Below, in pieces: positions 21,620 to 33,984 of a stretch of 64,000 bases of DNA (positions are counted from its first letter, which is position 1; each line of letters begins with the position of its first letter). The position numbers were made by a program, and so were the translations under genes. Below the pieces are notes generated by a model. The model was not told where the DNA came from and searched no databases. It was given only the letters and a program-made list of their open reading frames with translations. Source of the stretch: Bathynomus jamesi (Eukaryota; Arthropoda; Malacostraca; Isopoda; Cirolanidae); NCBI GenBank assembly GCA_023014485.1, contig JAJOZX010002573.1:193501-257500 (forward strand), written 5' to 3'.

Positions 21620-22319
21620 ATTGCCTAAGATTCTTATTTTTACCTCCATGCTTTTGAAATAAACGCTTTACTATTGAGATTACATTACAAAATGGGTACG
21701 TTCAGCTGTTAGTGGGTAAATATCATCCCCTTAAGCTGATGTGTGTAAATAATGTGCTTAAATAAAATTTAATTGCATCTTTAACTGATGACTCATCTAC
21801 CTTGAGAAAGTCCCCTTTAGCCAGGCAAATGCATGGTTAGGCCATCATCTTCTACAGTGACTACAATTAGAATTAGGTTTATTTGGTGTTAAGTCGTTCA
21901 AGCGAGACAGTGTTTGATTCGCTGTAATGTGCATGTTGCACTCGGGTGAAGGAGCGAGATGCTCTCATGCACTCTCTTCCATACATAACAAAGTACACCC
22001 GGCTCATCTGGTATTGTACTGAGACAAGCATCTTGACTTCTTTGAAGACTTCAACTTTGACTGTTGTGGCGGTCCTGAGAAACGACCATTTAAGTGTCTG
22101 GCAATATCCCAGGATGTATCATAATGTAGTGGGCTAGTGTTACTATTGCGCTGTAGTATTACGGATTTCCACTCCATGCTGGGCGCATAGTGTCGACCTG
22201 AGTTACTCATGCGTTTCACACCCCTCTCAGTTTCTAAGAATCACAAAAGGAACCTTTCTTAGCGATACTTTAAAATTTGGTGTATCAAGTTTTAAAGAAT
22301 TGACAAGAAAGATCCCCAA
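21620..22319. other. Central spacer of the giant palindrome
   Basis: The only part of the core without an inverted partner, about 700 bp. The pairing stops at 21,620 and restarts at 22,319. About 21,995-22,085 resembles the 3' untranslated part of the LINE seen at 53,290-53,380. No open frame is convincing. Confidence 0.8.
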
Positions 22320-22679
22320 TTTTAAGTGAACATGAGAGCACTGTGTTGGTCGCAGAGGGCCATGAAAAGAGATAATTATTTGAAAGAATAGGCAAATTGC
22401 TCTTACATATTAAGTTTCAAGATAAGTCTTTCCATTCTACAATTAAGTTATATCGTTCAGGAGGCTTCTTATTGCCGCTGAGGAAGTTCAGAGAAAATGA
22501 TATATGAAGATAACTAATAAAAATAAATAAACGAGATTTGCCTGAGATTTGTCTGAGATTGAAGATATCACAGTTCCTTAATGGTCTTAAATAATGTACT
22601 ATTGCATTCAGGATATTTTTGGCTACATTTTTTGGGCATAAGGGGAAAAATGCATCAATACACTGATTTAGAATATAGC

Positions 22680-23451
22680 TATGAAAAAACTATATAGGGC
22701 TATGGGTTGATTGCCTGATACCCTCATCCGTTGGAAATTTCCAGCAGATTACAGTGGAGAGTTAACGACAAAAGCCCTACGTTTTTTCGTTAGAGAGTTA
22801 TGTATGTGTAGGTCTTAAAGGACCTCTTTATGTTTATTTGCCTTCGGTATTTGCGCTGCCTAATGGTAAAGAAAGGAATTGCCTTACCTATTATTTTTGA
22901 GCCTCGCTTCTGTTCGTAGGACGCGACGATGTTTTTCGATGTAGGGCCGTGGTACGATGGAGTTACACAATGAGTTGCTTTGATGTAATTAATATAGGCA
23001 GTCACTATTTAAATACCTGAAGGAATAGGCCTATCCTTTTTATAGTTATTAGGTTTTATATTAAAGGATTTCACTCAGAACTTATAGGAAGATAAAGACA
23101 TCTTCCTTGCTTAAAGCATCGCTGTAACATAAGCAAGCTCCGAGCGAGCCGCTAATATAATCGTTAGGAATTGCTGATTCTTCAAAGTTCGTTGACTCTT
23201 CTCTCGATGTAATTTTCATGAGTCAGCATGAAAATTTGAACACGAAATAATAATTTTTTCTTGTGTTGAGGCCCGATGCCTCATATGGGTTCTATGTATG
23301 TATGGCAATTATTTTCATTCCAATAGGCTATGTCGCCAATCCCGAGGCAATTTTGTAGATATTTAATTCAATTAATTAATAATTTATATTTAATTAGAAA
23401 TAAAGGTATCACATACGATACCATATTGTAAACATGTATAGTTTTTCCATA
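22680..23451 (-). repeat. 3' LTR of the BEL/Pao element
   Basis: On the plus strand it begins TATGAAAAAACTATATAGGG and ends AGTTTTTCCATA. The two ends are short inverse repeats. It differs from the other LTR by scattered substitutions and small indels, so insertion is not very recent. Confidence 0.92.
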
Positions 23452-24369
23452 TACTGGGGGACCCGAAGAAAAAATTTGTACGCTATACATTAAATTTTTT
23501 AATAAACAGTGTGTTTTAAACCATGTGAAATGGGTTAAAAAGAATGAAGTAGGAATTTAGAAAGAGAAAGGTTACACAAGACCTATTTAAATTTAAAAGT
23601 TCAAGAGGCCAACTTCTCAAGTTTAGTTAAAGTTATGTCAATCAATTTCACTCCCCTTAGGTAAGGAAATTAATGGAAGTAAAGTAAAGTTATTAAGCAT
23701 TTTAACTTTGCTCAATTTGTGTAAGGTTTATAAGTCACCAGTCTTAATTTTTTCTCGTAAAAGTTTTCTGGCTTTCAAAGCAGTCTTTCTTTGAGGCCTT
23801 TCTGGTTTAGTCTGAGTTACATCAGGTACATTGAGAGGTTCCTCCCCAATAGTATCCTGATCCATTCTTTGGGGTAATGGTTCTAACTTAGCCCCACACT
23901 CCAAAGGATATAGTAATGTGATATCTCTGTGGTTTCACCAGTTGCTGTTTTCAGTTTTACAACCCTGGTAATTTCATCTTCACCAGTTTTGAGTTCTAAG
24001 ACTTCCATTGACCAATGTTGTCTTGGAGTCTTGTCATGTATCAACCCAATGTCCCCAATTTTGACTGAATCATTCCAATTTTGTTTTGTTAATGGTTTGT
24101 CTTTCTATAAGACTTGTTTAGTATTCTTCTCTCCATTTTGTTATAAACTGAGTTTTGATTTGTGTCAAATGTTGGTATTTTGTGTTGAGTTCTTTGTGTC
24201 CTATTACCCCATCTGGATCCTCTGTACTGTTATGTTCATATTCTGGTAACATGTTTACTGTTTCTCCCTTAATTAGGTGGTTTGGTGTGAGAGGTCCTGC
24301 TCAGTAATACCATCTCCCACATAAGTTAATGGTCTGTTGTTGATAACTTTTCAATTTCTGACAGAATAG
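23452..24369 (-). pseudogene. BEL/Pao pol, C-terminal DUF5641-like part
   Basis: Read on the minus strand from about 24,100 to 23,930, the translation contains GDIGLIHDKTPRQHWS and then VLELKTGEDEITRVV. This is the pattern of the DUF5641 domain found after the integrase core in BEL/Pao polyproteins. The frame is broken, so no long open frame remains here. Confidence 0.75.
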
Positions 24370-24795
24370 TCATGAGTTCAAAAAGTTTAGATGTTTGGTC
24401 CCAATAGTCTTTATAACAGTCTGTATGTTTCTTTCCCAAATGGAACCATACCATGGTGTATTAACAGGAATGCACTTCCAGGTTATATTGTGTTTGATTA
24501 AATGAGTTTGTACTGTTTCACTGTCACAAATCTGATGAATAATTCTTTCACCAGATTTGAAGTATGTGGCATTGTCTGACCATATAGTTTTGGGTACAGA
24601 ATTGTGTGCACAAAATCGTCTGAAAGCAGCAATAAACGCTTCTGCTGTCAGATCTTCTACTATGTCTAGACATATGGCACGTGTGGCAGCACAGGTGAAG
24701 AGTACAATGTACATTTTGTATTCCTTTGAATCCATTTTATCTCCAAAACTCACATTCACCGCCCCAGTATAGTTAATACCCTTGGTTTCAAATGG
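24370..24795 (-). pseudogene. BEL/Pao integrase core
   Basis: The catalytic core of the integrase, which would insert the cDNA into the host genome. Visible are [27 protein letters not shown] with the second Asp and TPWYGSIWERN with the Glu. The position of the first catalytic Asp, just upstream at about 24,777, reads KGINYTGAV, that is Asn in place of the Asp usual in GIDY-type motifs. A stop separates this block from the zinc-binding part. Confidence 0.85.
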
Positions 24796-24910
24796 CTAAG
24801 TAAATGTTACTCGTTCCACAGGTAGGTCTGGAGGGCTTGGGGTATTAAAGGGTCGTGAATGGATACGTTTACAAGGAATGCATGTGTTTAAAATTTTCTT
24901 TGTTTCAGTT

Positions 24911-25765
24911 CTACCCTTTGGTAGCCAGCCAGTAGTTTTTTCTCAGCTCCGTCAGGGTTTGTGGGAACCCCATGTGGTGTATTTTGTTGTGGGTATCCCT
25001 GATGATGAGATTTGTGAAGTGATTCCTCCTCGGAAGAAGAATTGGGTGCTTAGAGTTGTAAGTCAAAGTTGACTTGTTAAGCCTTCCTTTACACCTTATC
25101 AGACCCTCTGTATCCAGGTACAGATTTAGATCCATGACAAGTGAAGGAATTCCTTTGTTTAATGTGTTACTGGACCTAAGATACTTCAACTCCTTGTCAA
25201 ATTCTGAAGCTTGTATCTGTTTGAGCCAGTGTTTTGTTGCAGTTTCTGTTAAGTTAGAAAAGGCCTTCTGAGGACAGTGTTTGAGAAGGTAGCTATTGAC
25301 AAACTTGCAGCAATAGACTGTAATTCTCAAGAGTTTGTTGAGGTCTGAATAATGTTTATAGTCAAAAATAGGTTTGTCCTCAGTGATCTTTTCAGTTGTT
25401 GTAGAGTTGAGTGTGAGGTTAACTACTTTGGCTGGCCAAAGATCCTCACATGTTAGCCATTCAGGCCCTTCATACCAAATTTTGTTTGCTTTCAACAGTT
25501 TGTAAGAGAGCCCTCTTGTCAAAAAGTCTGCAGGATTCTGTTTTGTTTGTATGTACCTAAATTTGATACCAAGGGATGTGTTTGCAGTTTTGATTTCTGT
25601 TAGTCTGTTCTTCACAAATATGTTTTTGCAAGAAGTTGTATCTGTGTTGGTCACCCATGTTAGACAAATTTGACTGTCTGTCCATAAGTAAATGTCTGTT
25701 ATGTCAACTTCTTTATACACTTGTGAGAGAAAGTCTGCTGTTTTGACTCCCAATGAGACAGCCAA
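24911..25765 (-). pseudogene. BEL/Pao RNase H end and integrase zinc-binding domain
   Basis: The minus-strand frame includes IYLWTDSQICLTWV (RNase H catalytic Asp), QNPADFLTRGLS (typical of BEL RNase H) and further on HNKIHHMGFPQTLTELRKNY, the HH half of the integrase zinc finger. The CC half lies in the next frame near 24,870. It continues directly from the block at 25,798-26,228 after a frameshift. Confidence 0.88.
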
Positions 25766-25797
25766 TAATTCAAGTTGTGGTACAGTTTTCTTTTGGT

Positions 25798-27061
25798 TTA
25801 GGGTGCCACTTTTGCCTTTGAATAAACCAAGTTACTTTCATTTTCACTTGTTAAATAGGCACAACACCCGTAAGCTTGTTGCTGGCATCTGTAAAAATGT
25901 GTAGTGTTTGAGGTTTCAATCTGTAACCAGCACATCTTGGTACGTAGATGTTTTGAACTTTGTTTAAGTCTGTGGCCAATTTTTTCCAATGAAGTTGGTC
26001 TTCCACTGAAAGTGGTTCATCCCAATCAATTTTCTTTTTCCATAAGTCTTGCAAAAGGATTTTGGATCTTATGGTTGCTGGTAAATATAATCCAATGGGG
26101 TCAAAAATTTTGGATGATTCTGAAAGCACTTGTCTTTTTGTATTGGCATTTGGATTTAAGTTATAACTCTTTGTGCAAAGAGTGTCATTGTGTTCGGAAT
26201 TCTGTTTTAAAAAACCAAAGCATTCCAAGTTTTTGTGTAATTGTTTGGTTCAATGTTCCCATTGTTGTCTTTTGTTATTTGTTCATTTAATTTAGGAGAA
26301 TTAGAAACCCACTCTCTCAGTCCAAAATTTCCTTGCTTCATTATGGGTTGTGACATTTTGTAAATTTCAAGCAATTCCTCTTCAGTTACAGTGGAACCAA
26401 TGAGGTTATCCACATAAAAATTTTGTTTTAAAAACTGAACTGTTAAGTTCTCTTGAAATAAGTTTAGGTGGTTTTTAATTGTTAAAGCAAGAATACTTGG
26501 AGAACAATTTGCTCCAAAAATAATTACTTTAAATCTGTAGGTTTTGAAACCTTTGTTAAAGTCATGTGGATCATTAAACCACAAAAACCTGAGATGATTT
26601 TTATCATACTCAAGCTTCAAATTTATACAGAGGAATGCTTTTTCTATGTCACTCTGCATCGCATAATTGTCCATGAGACAATCATTTAAACTAACAGAAT
26701 TTGTATCCTTTAAACTACAGTTGTATACTACTTTTAGTTTAGTTGTGGATGAGTCTTCTCCGTAAACTCCTCTGTGTGTTAAATAATGACAACCTTGTTT
26801 TTTAAAGGGTTCATCAGTAACTTCTTCAATGAAGCCATTTTCTATTTGTTCTTTGACTATGTTGTTGTATTGTTCTAAAAGATTGTCATTTTTAAGTTTT
26901 CTGTAATTTTTATACAGATGTGGCTTAGCTACTTTCAAATTGTCCATTATTTCTGGACAAGGTGTTTTCCAAGGCAGCTCCACATAGCATTGATTGTCTC
27001 TGTGTTGTAATGTATCCTTAAATTGTTCTGTCATCAATTGGTCTTCATGTGTAATTGTACT
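25798..27061 (-). pseudogene. BEL/Pao reverse transcriptase and RNase H start
   Basis: Reading begins next to the hAT insertion at 27,074 and runs through the RT palm. MQSDIEKAFLCI carries the first catalytic Asp, and FYVDNLIG replaces the usual YVDD with YVDN. From 26,228 the reading includes SKIFDPIGLYLPATI and DLWKKKIDWDEPL, characteristic of BEL pol between RT and RNase H, then HIFTDASN of RNase H. Frameshifts occur near 26,215 and 25,855. The enzyme would copy element RNA into DNA; this copy is dead. Confidence 0.9.
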
Positions 27062-27073
27062 GTCCTTTATGCC

Positions 27074-30000
27074 CAGTGGCGGTTCCTCATATGGGCAATA
27101 TGGGCAGCCGCACAGGGCGGCATTTGTGGAGGGGCGGCATGAGCGCCTGCAAAAAAAATAAAAATAAAAATAAGAATAAATAAATAAAGAAATAAATAAA
27201 AATAAAAAATAATAAAATAAAATAATAAAAGATCAATAAATATATTTTTATTAATAAAAAACCATCTATTGCATTTTCCATAAACCTTCCCATAAAAGAC
27301 CTAAACAATGCAAAATGCTTCCAGATTAATATTATTGGGAATAAAGGCCCATACTTTAACATATGTAATGTTATTTTTCTGGGTTTGGTTAAATAGTGAA
27401 ATGTATATTATTTATTACAGAACGAATCTTCACACTAAGCCACTAAGGTCTGTCAAATAACCGCAAATGGATAAGAAGAGGTCAAAGCTATCAGGTGCTC
27501 AGTTTAGAAAAAAGAGGAAAGAAGAAGAGGAGAAACGAGCAAAAGATAAAGGTATAGAGCTATGTCATCTACTCTTCACTGCTATATTGCACTGCTATTT
27601 TGTGATATAGCTTTCTGAGTCATTTGAAGTGTACTATTATGTATATAATTAGCCATTAACCAAGGAGGTTGTATTATTCATTTGTTTCCTATTCTAAAAG
27701 TTTAATAAATTGTGCTTAATAACATGTTAAATTAATTGTACTAGCCTATTCATGCATTGGTCTGTTATGTTCTATTTTACTATTTGCAGGGGCACTTTTG
27801 AAATATTTTGGAACACCCTCTGCCACTAGCCAGGATGAGAAGCCGTCTACTTCTGCCATTATTGAGGCTGAGGAGCCATCTACCTCCTCAGCCTCACATA
27901 TGTCTCCACAAATGCAGTCTGATCCTGAGGATGAAGACCCATTTGCTTCTACTTCTCCCGGCAGGACTCTTCAGGTGAGTTTGTGTGCACATATGTCTGT
28001 GAGTGTGTGCGTGTGTGTGTATGTGTATGTGTGTGCATCCCTGCAAAGCATTTTGCAAACAGTTATAAATTATAATGTTATTATCACTGGGTCTGGGTTA
28101 CTGGGTATGTGTGGTGTTTCACCACCATAATTCCATAACACCACCACCATAACAAAGTGCTGTGAATAATGTGTTATCTAACTTAGGTGTGTATACTAAT
28201 GAGTAATGCTCTTGTTCTTTCTATTAGAAAGGCCTGGAGCAGAATCGCCTCCTGAGGATGAGTCTCTTCCACCGACCCTGCTAACTGGCCTTCAGTTCTG
28301 ACTGAGAGAATTCGGACACAACTGGTTTCCAGGGGACCAAGTCAAGTACCATCTGACTTTGTATTCCCTAGAAACGACAGTGACGGAAGAAGTTTCCACC
28401 ATCAATACTTCAGGAAGTCATTGGTTAGTGGGGAAAATATAACCAGAAGTTGGTTGGTCTATTCCTTAAAAAACAACAGCCTTTTCTGTTTCTGTTGTAC
28501 ATTATTTTCCAAGAGGAAAATAAATTTAACAAGTTTGGGACTCTCGGACTGGAAGCATGCAAGCTCATTGCTCACATCACATGACAACAGTTCAGAACAC
28601 CTAAATTCTATGAAAATCTGGAAAGAACTGGCAGTGAGGATGAGAAAGGGGGAGACCATTGACAAGCAGGAGATGGCACTTCTGGAGGCTGAGAAGTTGA
28701 GATGGAGAGCGGTGCTGACACGTCTCACTGCTATTGTGCATTCTCTGGCAGTTAGGAATTTGGCACTAAGGGGACATACAGAAAAATTGTTCTCACCATC
28801 AAATGGCAATTTTCTGAAAGAAGTTGAACTGATGGCACAATTTGATCCTATAATGCAAGAGCACATTAACCGTGTCCAAAAAGGGACCTCCAGTCACACC
28901 AGCTACCTCGGCCACCACATACAAAACGAACTCATTGATTTGTCGAGCAGCAAGACCATTTCAGCAATGGTGAGCGACATCAAACAATCAAAGTTTTTTT
29001 CAATAATTCTAGATTGCACTCCAGATATCAGCCACACTGAACAGTTGTCAGTTGTGATTCGGGTTTGTCACTGGAGGGGAAGCCCCATATAAAGGAACAT
29101 TTCATGGGGTTTTTGGAGGCAGAGGAGTCCACTGGTCAACATTTGGCATCTCTGATTCTGAAGAGACTGGAGGAGCTAAAAGTTCCTTTCATGGACTGTA
29201 GAGGACAATCATACGACAACGGGGCCAACATGAGGGGAAAAACAAGGGTGTTCAATCCAGGCTCCTAGAAATTAATCCCAGAGCTCTGTTTGTTCCATGT
29301 GGGGCTCATTCTCTGAATTTGCTTGTGGCCGATGCTGCTAAGGGATCTATTGATGCCACAAGTTACTTTGGCATCTTGCAGAAGCTTTACAACTTGTTTT
29401 CAGCCTCCACACAACGATGGGCCATTTTGAAAAAACATGTGAACATCACATTGAAGATGTGGTCTGATACAAGGTGGGAAAGCAAGATCAAGAGTGTGGA
29501 GCCCCTGAGATATCAGGCAGCTGCAGTGAGAGATGCACTGATCGAGGTGAGGGACCACACCAAAGACTCTGTAATAAAGGTCGAGGCTCAATCTCTGTCA
29601 GAGGAGGTTGGGTCATACCGCTTCGCCATTTGTTCAGTGGTGTGGCATGACCTGTTGTGCCAAATTCAGCATGTGAGCAAGCAGATGCAGTCTCCTAGCA
29701 TGCACGTTGATGTTGCAGTAAATCTCCTAAAAAAAACAGAGAGAGGTCTCCGCAATTACAGGGCAACAGGTTTTGTGGCTGCACAAATGGCAGCCACAGA
29801 TATCTGTGAACAAATGAATGTGGAGGCTGTGTTAAAACAAAAACGGCTGAGGTCCACAAAGCGGCACTTCTCCTATGAAGCATCTGATGAGCCCTTGATT
29901 GATGCTTTGAAGAAGCTGGAGGTGACATTTTTCAATGCAGTGGTTGATGCTGCAACATCAGCCATTCAGGAAAGATTTTCCACGTTGGAAATTGTGGGAG

Positions 30001-30889
30001 AGAAGTTTGGAGTGCTGACACATTTCCAAAATCTCACATTTGAGGAGCTGACAGAACAATGTGTGAACCTTAGTACTACACTACACTTTAAGGGACAATC
30101 TGACTTGGATGGCAGAGAGCTTGCACAGGAGCTGAAGAACTTGCCTGACTTGCCATCAAAGACCATATCCTTGCTTGAACTGCTGACATTTATCCATGAA
30201 AGGGAGCTCTCTGAAATATATCCAAATTTGTGGACTGCTCTCAGAATTGGTCTTACTCTTCCAGTCACTGTTGCTGAAGCAGAGAGGAGCTTTTCAAAGC
30301 TGAAGCTCATCAAATCCTACCTGAGGTCAACTATGTCACAGGAACGCCTTACCGGTCTGGCCATCATCAGTATAAATCATACAATTGCTGAGCAGATTTC
30401 ATATGATGATTTAATTCATGACTTTGCATCAAGGAAGGTAAGAAGAGTCAGGCTTTAGATGGCAGTTGTGCTGTGGTGCAATTTATTTTGTTTCTTGTTC
30501 AAAGTGTAGCATAATAATTACCCTCTCTTAAGTGTCTTATTCTATTTATGTGATAGAGCATTTGTACAATTTAGAAATTTGATTCTCTAGTTTATTTATG
30601 GCAGTTGTGCAATTTAATTTGTATTTTTCCTGTTCATAGTATCATAATTACATTCTCTTAAGTGAGTTATTCTATTTACGTGATGAAGGATTTGTAAAAT
30701 TCAGAAATTTGAGTCTTTGTTTTGGTTCTGAAGTTCCAACAATTAGTCCAATAAAAAGTTATTTTGTGAAAGAGTTATTGTCTGTCCTTTATTTTGGGGG
30801 GATTCGAATGTGTGTGTGTTGGCGAACAGGGGGGGGGGCGCTGAAGGTGAGGTTCGCCCAGGGCGTCATGTAAGCTAGGACCGCCACTG
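27074..30889 (+). mobile_element. hAT transposon nested in the BEL/Pao pol gene
   Basis: The ends CAGTGGCGGTTCCT and, complemented, CAGTGGCGGTCCTAG form terminal inverted repeats. TTTATGCC flanks it exactly on both sides (27,066-27,073 and 30,890-30,897), the 8-bp duplication of hAT. It is 3,816 bp long and carries one spliced plus-strand transposase gene. It interrupts BEL pol upstream of the reverse transcriptase, so it arrived after the BEL element. Confidence 0.96.
27467..30458 (+). pseudogene. hAT transposase (ZMYM/DUF4371-like), frameshifted
   Basis: Exon 1 is about 27,467-27,551 (basic N-terminus, donor GGTATAG), exon 2 is 27,790-27,974 (starting ALLKYFG, donor GTGAGT), and the long last exon starts near 28,228. 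A zinc-finger region with FCFCCTLFS (TTF-type) precedes the DUF4371 core with FFSIILDCTPDISHTEQLS. Then come CRGQSYDNGANM, CGAHSLNLLV (the C-x-x-H element) and, at the C-terminus, AERSFSKLKLIKSYLRSTM, the hAT dimerisation motif. Frameshifts near 28,280, 29,065 and 29,250 break it. Proteins of this type are annotated as zinc finger MYM-type protein 1-like. Confidence 0.92.
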
Positions 30890-31210
30890 TTTATGCCAAC
30901 TGATTCTAATAGTCACAACTGCTGTAACCCTTCATCCAATGTGGAATCATTTTCATTCAAATGATGTGCGATTACGACAGTGTTTTTCTTGTTCGAGTTT
31001 GTCACATAGCCAGAAATTTGTGAATGTGGTGATTTTGTTTTGTGTGAATTTTGTTCGTGTTCTGTGTTTTCTGTGTCAGTAGTAAGACTGTATTTAGTTA
31101 TGTCACCCAAAGGTGCAATACCTGTGGGAGTTTGTATGGCTATTCCATCTCCAATTTTAATGATGCCTCTATGGACCAGATGAAGATAGTTAGCCCCCCC
31201 CATGAGCATA

Positions 31211-31460
31211 TGAGACCTTCCGAAGCAAAAGTAGCACAAGCGCCATCCGGGGCAAAAATGAGTTATACCCACTGAGAGGTTCTTCAGACCGTATACTATC
31301 ATATGGTAATGGATGAATTGCAGAAACGCCAATGTTCGTATGGTCGAAAGTCTCGCAAAAAATAGTGCGTTATCTCTGTCCGAAGGTCGCATAACTTTCA
31401 ACGCGTTTTCTGACGATTAAAAAAATGGCCCTTGTGCTACTTTTGCTTCGGAATGCCTCA
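31211..31460. mobile_element. MITE inside the BEL protease region
   Basis: The inverted ends TGAGACCTTCCGAAGCAAAA and, complemented, TGAGGCATTCCGAAGCAAAA extend to GTAGCACAAG-GCCAT. The 250-bp unit is non-coding and splits the protease coding sequence. No target duplication is clear. Confidence 0.85.
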
Positions 31461-31600
31461 ATTATGTATATCATCAACTACATCTGCATTAAGGGTTTTA
31501 TCAGCTATCGTGTATTTGTTTTGAAGTTGTAGCAAAGTTTGTTTTAACCAAGCTATTTGTAATTTTTCTTGTTCTACTTTGTCCACAACAACAACCTTAA

Positions 31601-31820
31601 CCCTTTAATGCCCAGTGTGTGAAATTTTCATCGTTAAATTTGGAAGCAATTTTAGACCTTCCAGTTCCCAATGTGTGAAATTTAACACATTTCTTATTTT
31701 ATTAATTATGAACAATAAAACTTTGTAAAATATATTTTTCAGTTATTTTGGGTCCAATTAAACGATTTTTATATCCCAATTTTTTTTTTTACTTTTCGAC
31801 TTAATTTGGGTATGAAAGGG
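31601..31820. mobile_element. piggyBac-type MITE with TTAA target
   Basis: TTAA stands at 31,597-31,600 and 31,821-31,824. The ends CCCTTTAATGCCC and, complemented, CCCTTTCATACCC are inverted repeats with the CCCTTT start typical of piggyBac. It is 220 bp long and non-coding. Confidence 0.9.
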
Positions 31821-33984
31821 TTAAGGGTTTCAAGTGTTCCATCAAGAGTTAAAGTTACATTTGTAGTTTTAAAACTGGCTTGTACTTGGTTTTTAGTAAT
31901 AAATGATGAAATAGAGAGATATCTTCATTTCCTTTTGCTTCTGAAGTCCCAATTTTTCTATCAGTTGTTTGGTTACAAATGTTTGTTGTGAGCAGGTATC
32001 TAAGAGACACCTAACCTGTACTATTTGTTCCTTTTTGTTTTGGATTTCCAAGGTTGTGGTTGGTAAAAGAATTTTTGAATTGTGGTTAATGCTAGATGAA
32101 CTGATATGTCGATTCATAGCATTTTGAGTTTGTTTCTGTTTGTTTTGGTTTAATTTGGGTGTTTGTTCATAATGTTTGTGAGTTTTTTCCATGCCTGTGT
32201 GTTTATTACACATAAGGGTAACATGATCAAAACTATTGCAAATCTTACAATTGTATTTCACATTTGATTTTTTTGATTTGCAGTTTAACTTATGGTGCCC
32301 TGATCCAGTGCATTTTTTGCATAAGTTTAGTTGTTCACAACGTTTTGACCTTGCTGTAAAGTCTGTGTATTTGGGACAATTTGTAGAACTATGTTCACTG
32401 ACAAAGCAAAATTTACATGGTATGGGGTTATACTCAAAAGTAGTTACATTAAAGTTTTGTAGAGTAGGGGTCTTTGAGTCTTTTTCTGTCACTTTATTTT
32501 CTGCAAATTGAGTTTTGCGGTTGTGTTTGAATGTAACTGGTAAGTGTTGAAATCGTTCGTTAGGTTTTTGGTTTTCTGCATTGTTGGTTTTTTCTTGTGC
32601 TGTGTTAAATTTTGGGAGTGTGTAACTTGATTTGTAAAGTGCAAGTATAGTTGGGAAATCTTCTCTTAGCTTATTAAGGCTAGGGTATATGTCAGTTGTT
32701 CTCTGATGAAACATCTCTTTGACTTTAGAAGGGAGTTTTTCAAAAATAACAGCTTGAATGATCCAAGCTGTTTCTGTAATGTTTAAATTATTGTTTTTAA
32801 GTTGTCCCATGAGACATTCAAACTCACAGTAAAAGTCAAAGAGGTCACCATAGTTGTCTTTTGGGGTTCGCATGTTCATTACTTTAAGAGCCAAATCATG
32901 TATAATTTCATCCTTATTCATGTAATTTCTGTTAAGTAATTCTATTGCCAAAGAATAAGAAGTACCTATGACTGGCAGTGATTCCACTAAGCTTAAGGCA
33001 GGGTCTTTCAGATAGTTTACTAAATAACTAAATTTATCAACATCTGTAGTGTAGTTTTTATTACCTATAAGGCTAATAAATTTTTCAATAAAAGATTGAA
33101 ATTTGTTTCTGTCACCCTCAAATGTGGGTACTTCAAGTGTAGGCAATTTTTATTTTAGTTCATTGCCCTCAGCCACGTTGCGAGAGCTAAATGAAGCATT
33201 TCGGATAGCTTCTAAGAAGCTTTCATTTGTGTCCTGTTTTTTGTACTCATCAAGTTGGTTTTGAATTTCAGAAATATAGGAATTAACTTTTGTAATATAA
33301 TTTTCATTGTCAAGTAGGAGAGTAGAATACTCATCATCTGTTAGTTCAATTGTGTCATCAATTTCTGTAATTATGTCCTCATCTAGTGTGAGAATTTCTT
33401 GTTTGTAACGAGTAATAGAATTTAATGTTGTTTCAAGATCATATCTTGTAGGTTCTTTCTGTTTGTAATCATTGTACAGTTTGGTGATGACACTTTTACG
33501 TATTGATTTTTTCTCATTAATTTTTTGTAGTTTTGAGATGGTGCCAGAGCTCCAAGGTCTGTGTTTTTTTCTTGGTCTGGTTTTTTTACCCTTTTGTTCA
33601 AGTCTTCCATAATTGTTGTCAGTGTTAAAGTTCTGAGTTTAATTTTATGATGTTAAAGAGTTTTATGAGTGAGTTAAATTATTGTAATAAGTTTTTTATA
33701 TAATTTGCGCCACAGGTTGAATTAAAAATTTACAATGTTTTTAGTTAGGATAAGCCTTGGGCGTGAAGAGTAAGGCCTACTTTGAGAGGTTGGCCTATTA
33801 TGTAAGGTAAAGTAAGTTGGGCTTACTAAATAGGCCTAGTTTGTGGCCTATAAGTAGGCTTATGTTGAGGGCCTACTAAGTAGGCTTAGGGTGAAGTTAG
33901 GGTTAGGCCTAATGAGCTAAGCCTAGCCACTGTTTGTGTCAGTGTAAATTTTAGAGGGGTCAGTTCCCCATATACGGGCCACCA

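Larger units (their letters stand above)
9815..21620. repeat. Left arm of a giant palindrome
   Basis: This segment matches the reverse complement of the right arm nearly throughout. Paired blocks read by eye: 9,818-10,015 with 49,345-49,560; 10,245-10,430 with 48,900-49,085; 10,850-10,940 with 48,600-48,700; 13,131-13,500 with 48,353-48,605 plus 44,425-44,531; 13,500-13,590 with 40,832-40,889; 14,270-15,440 with 39,660-40,780; 15,643-16,790 with 38,700-39,640; 18,250-20,820 with 34,985-37,550; 21,045-21,275 with 34,775-34,975; 21,266-21,620 with 22,319-22,679. The unmatched pieces are identifiable insertions. Point differences are frequent, so the duplication is not recent. Confidence 0.93.
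30898..33610 (-). pseudogene. BEL/Pao gag and protease
   Basis: The gag start lies near 33,610 (MEDLNKRVKK). The main frame 33,146-31,893 begins MPTLEVPTFEGDRNKFQSF, the DUF1759 domain of BEL gag. Three CCHC zinc knuckles follow (CKFC...HSSTNC, CKKC...HHKLNC, CKIC...HVTLMC), then an aspartic protease start with CLLDTCSQQTFVTK, where the usual DSGS-type motif reads DTCS. The protease tail HMLMGGANYLHLVHRG lies at about 31,205-31,140, beyond two MITE insertions. Frameshifts and inserts inactivate it. Confidence 0.88.

Noticed and set aside
21305..21628. 107-codon frame in the left arm near the spacer
   Set aside because: The matching right-arm stretch (22,319-22,650) does not keep the frame open and no motif is visible.
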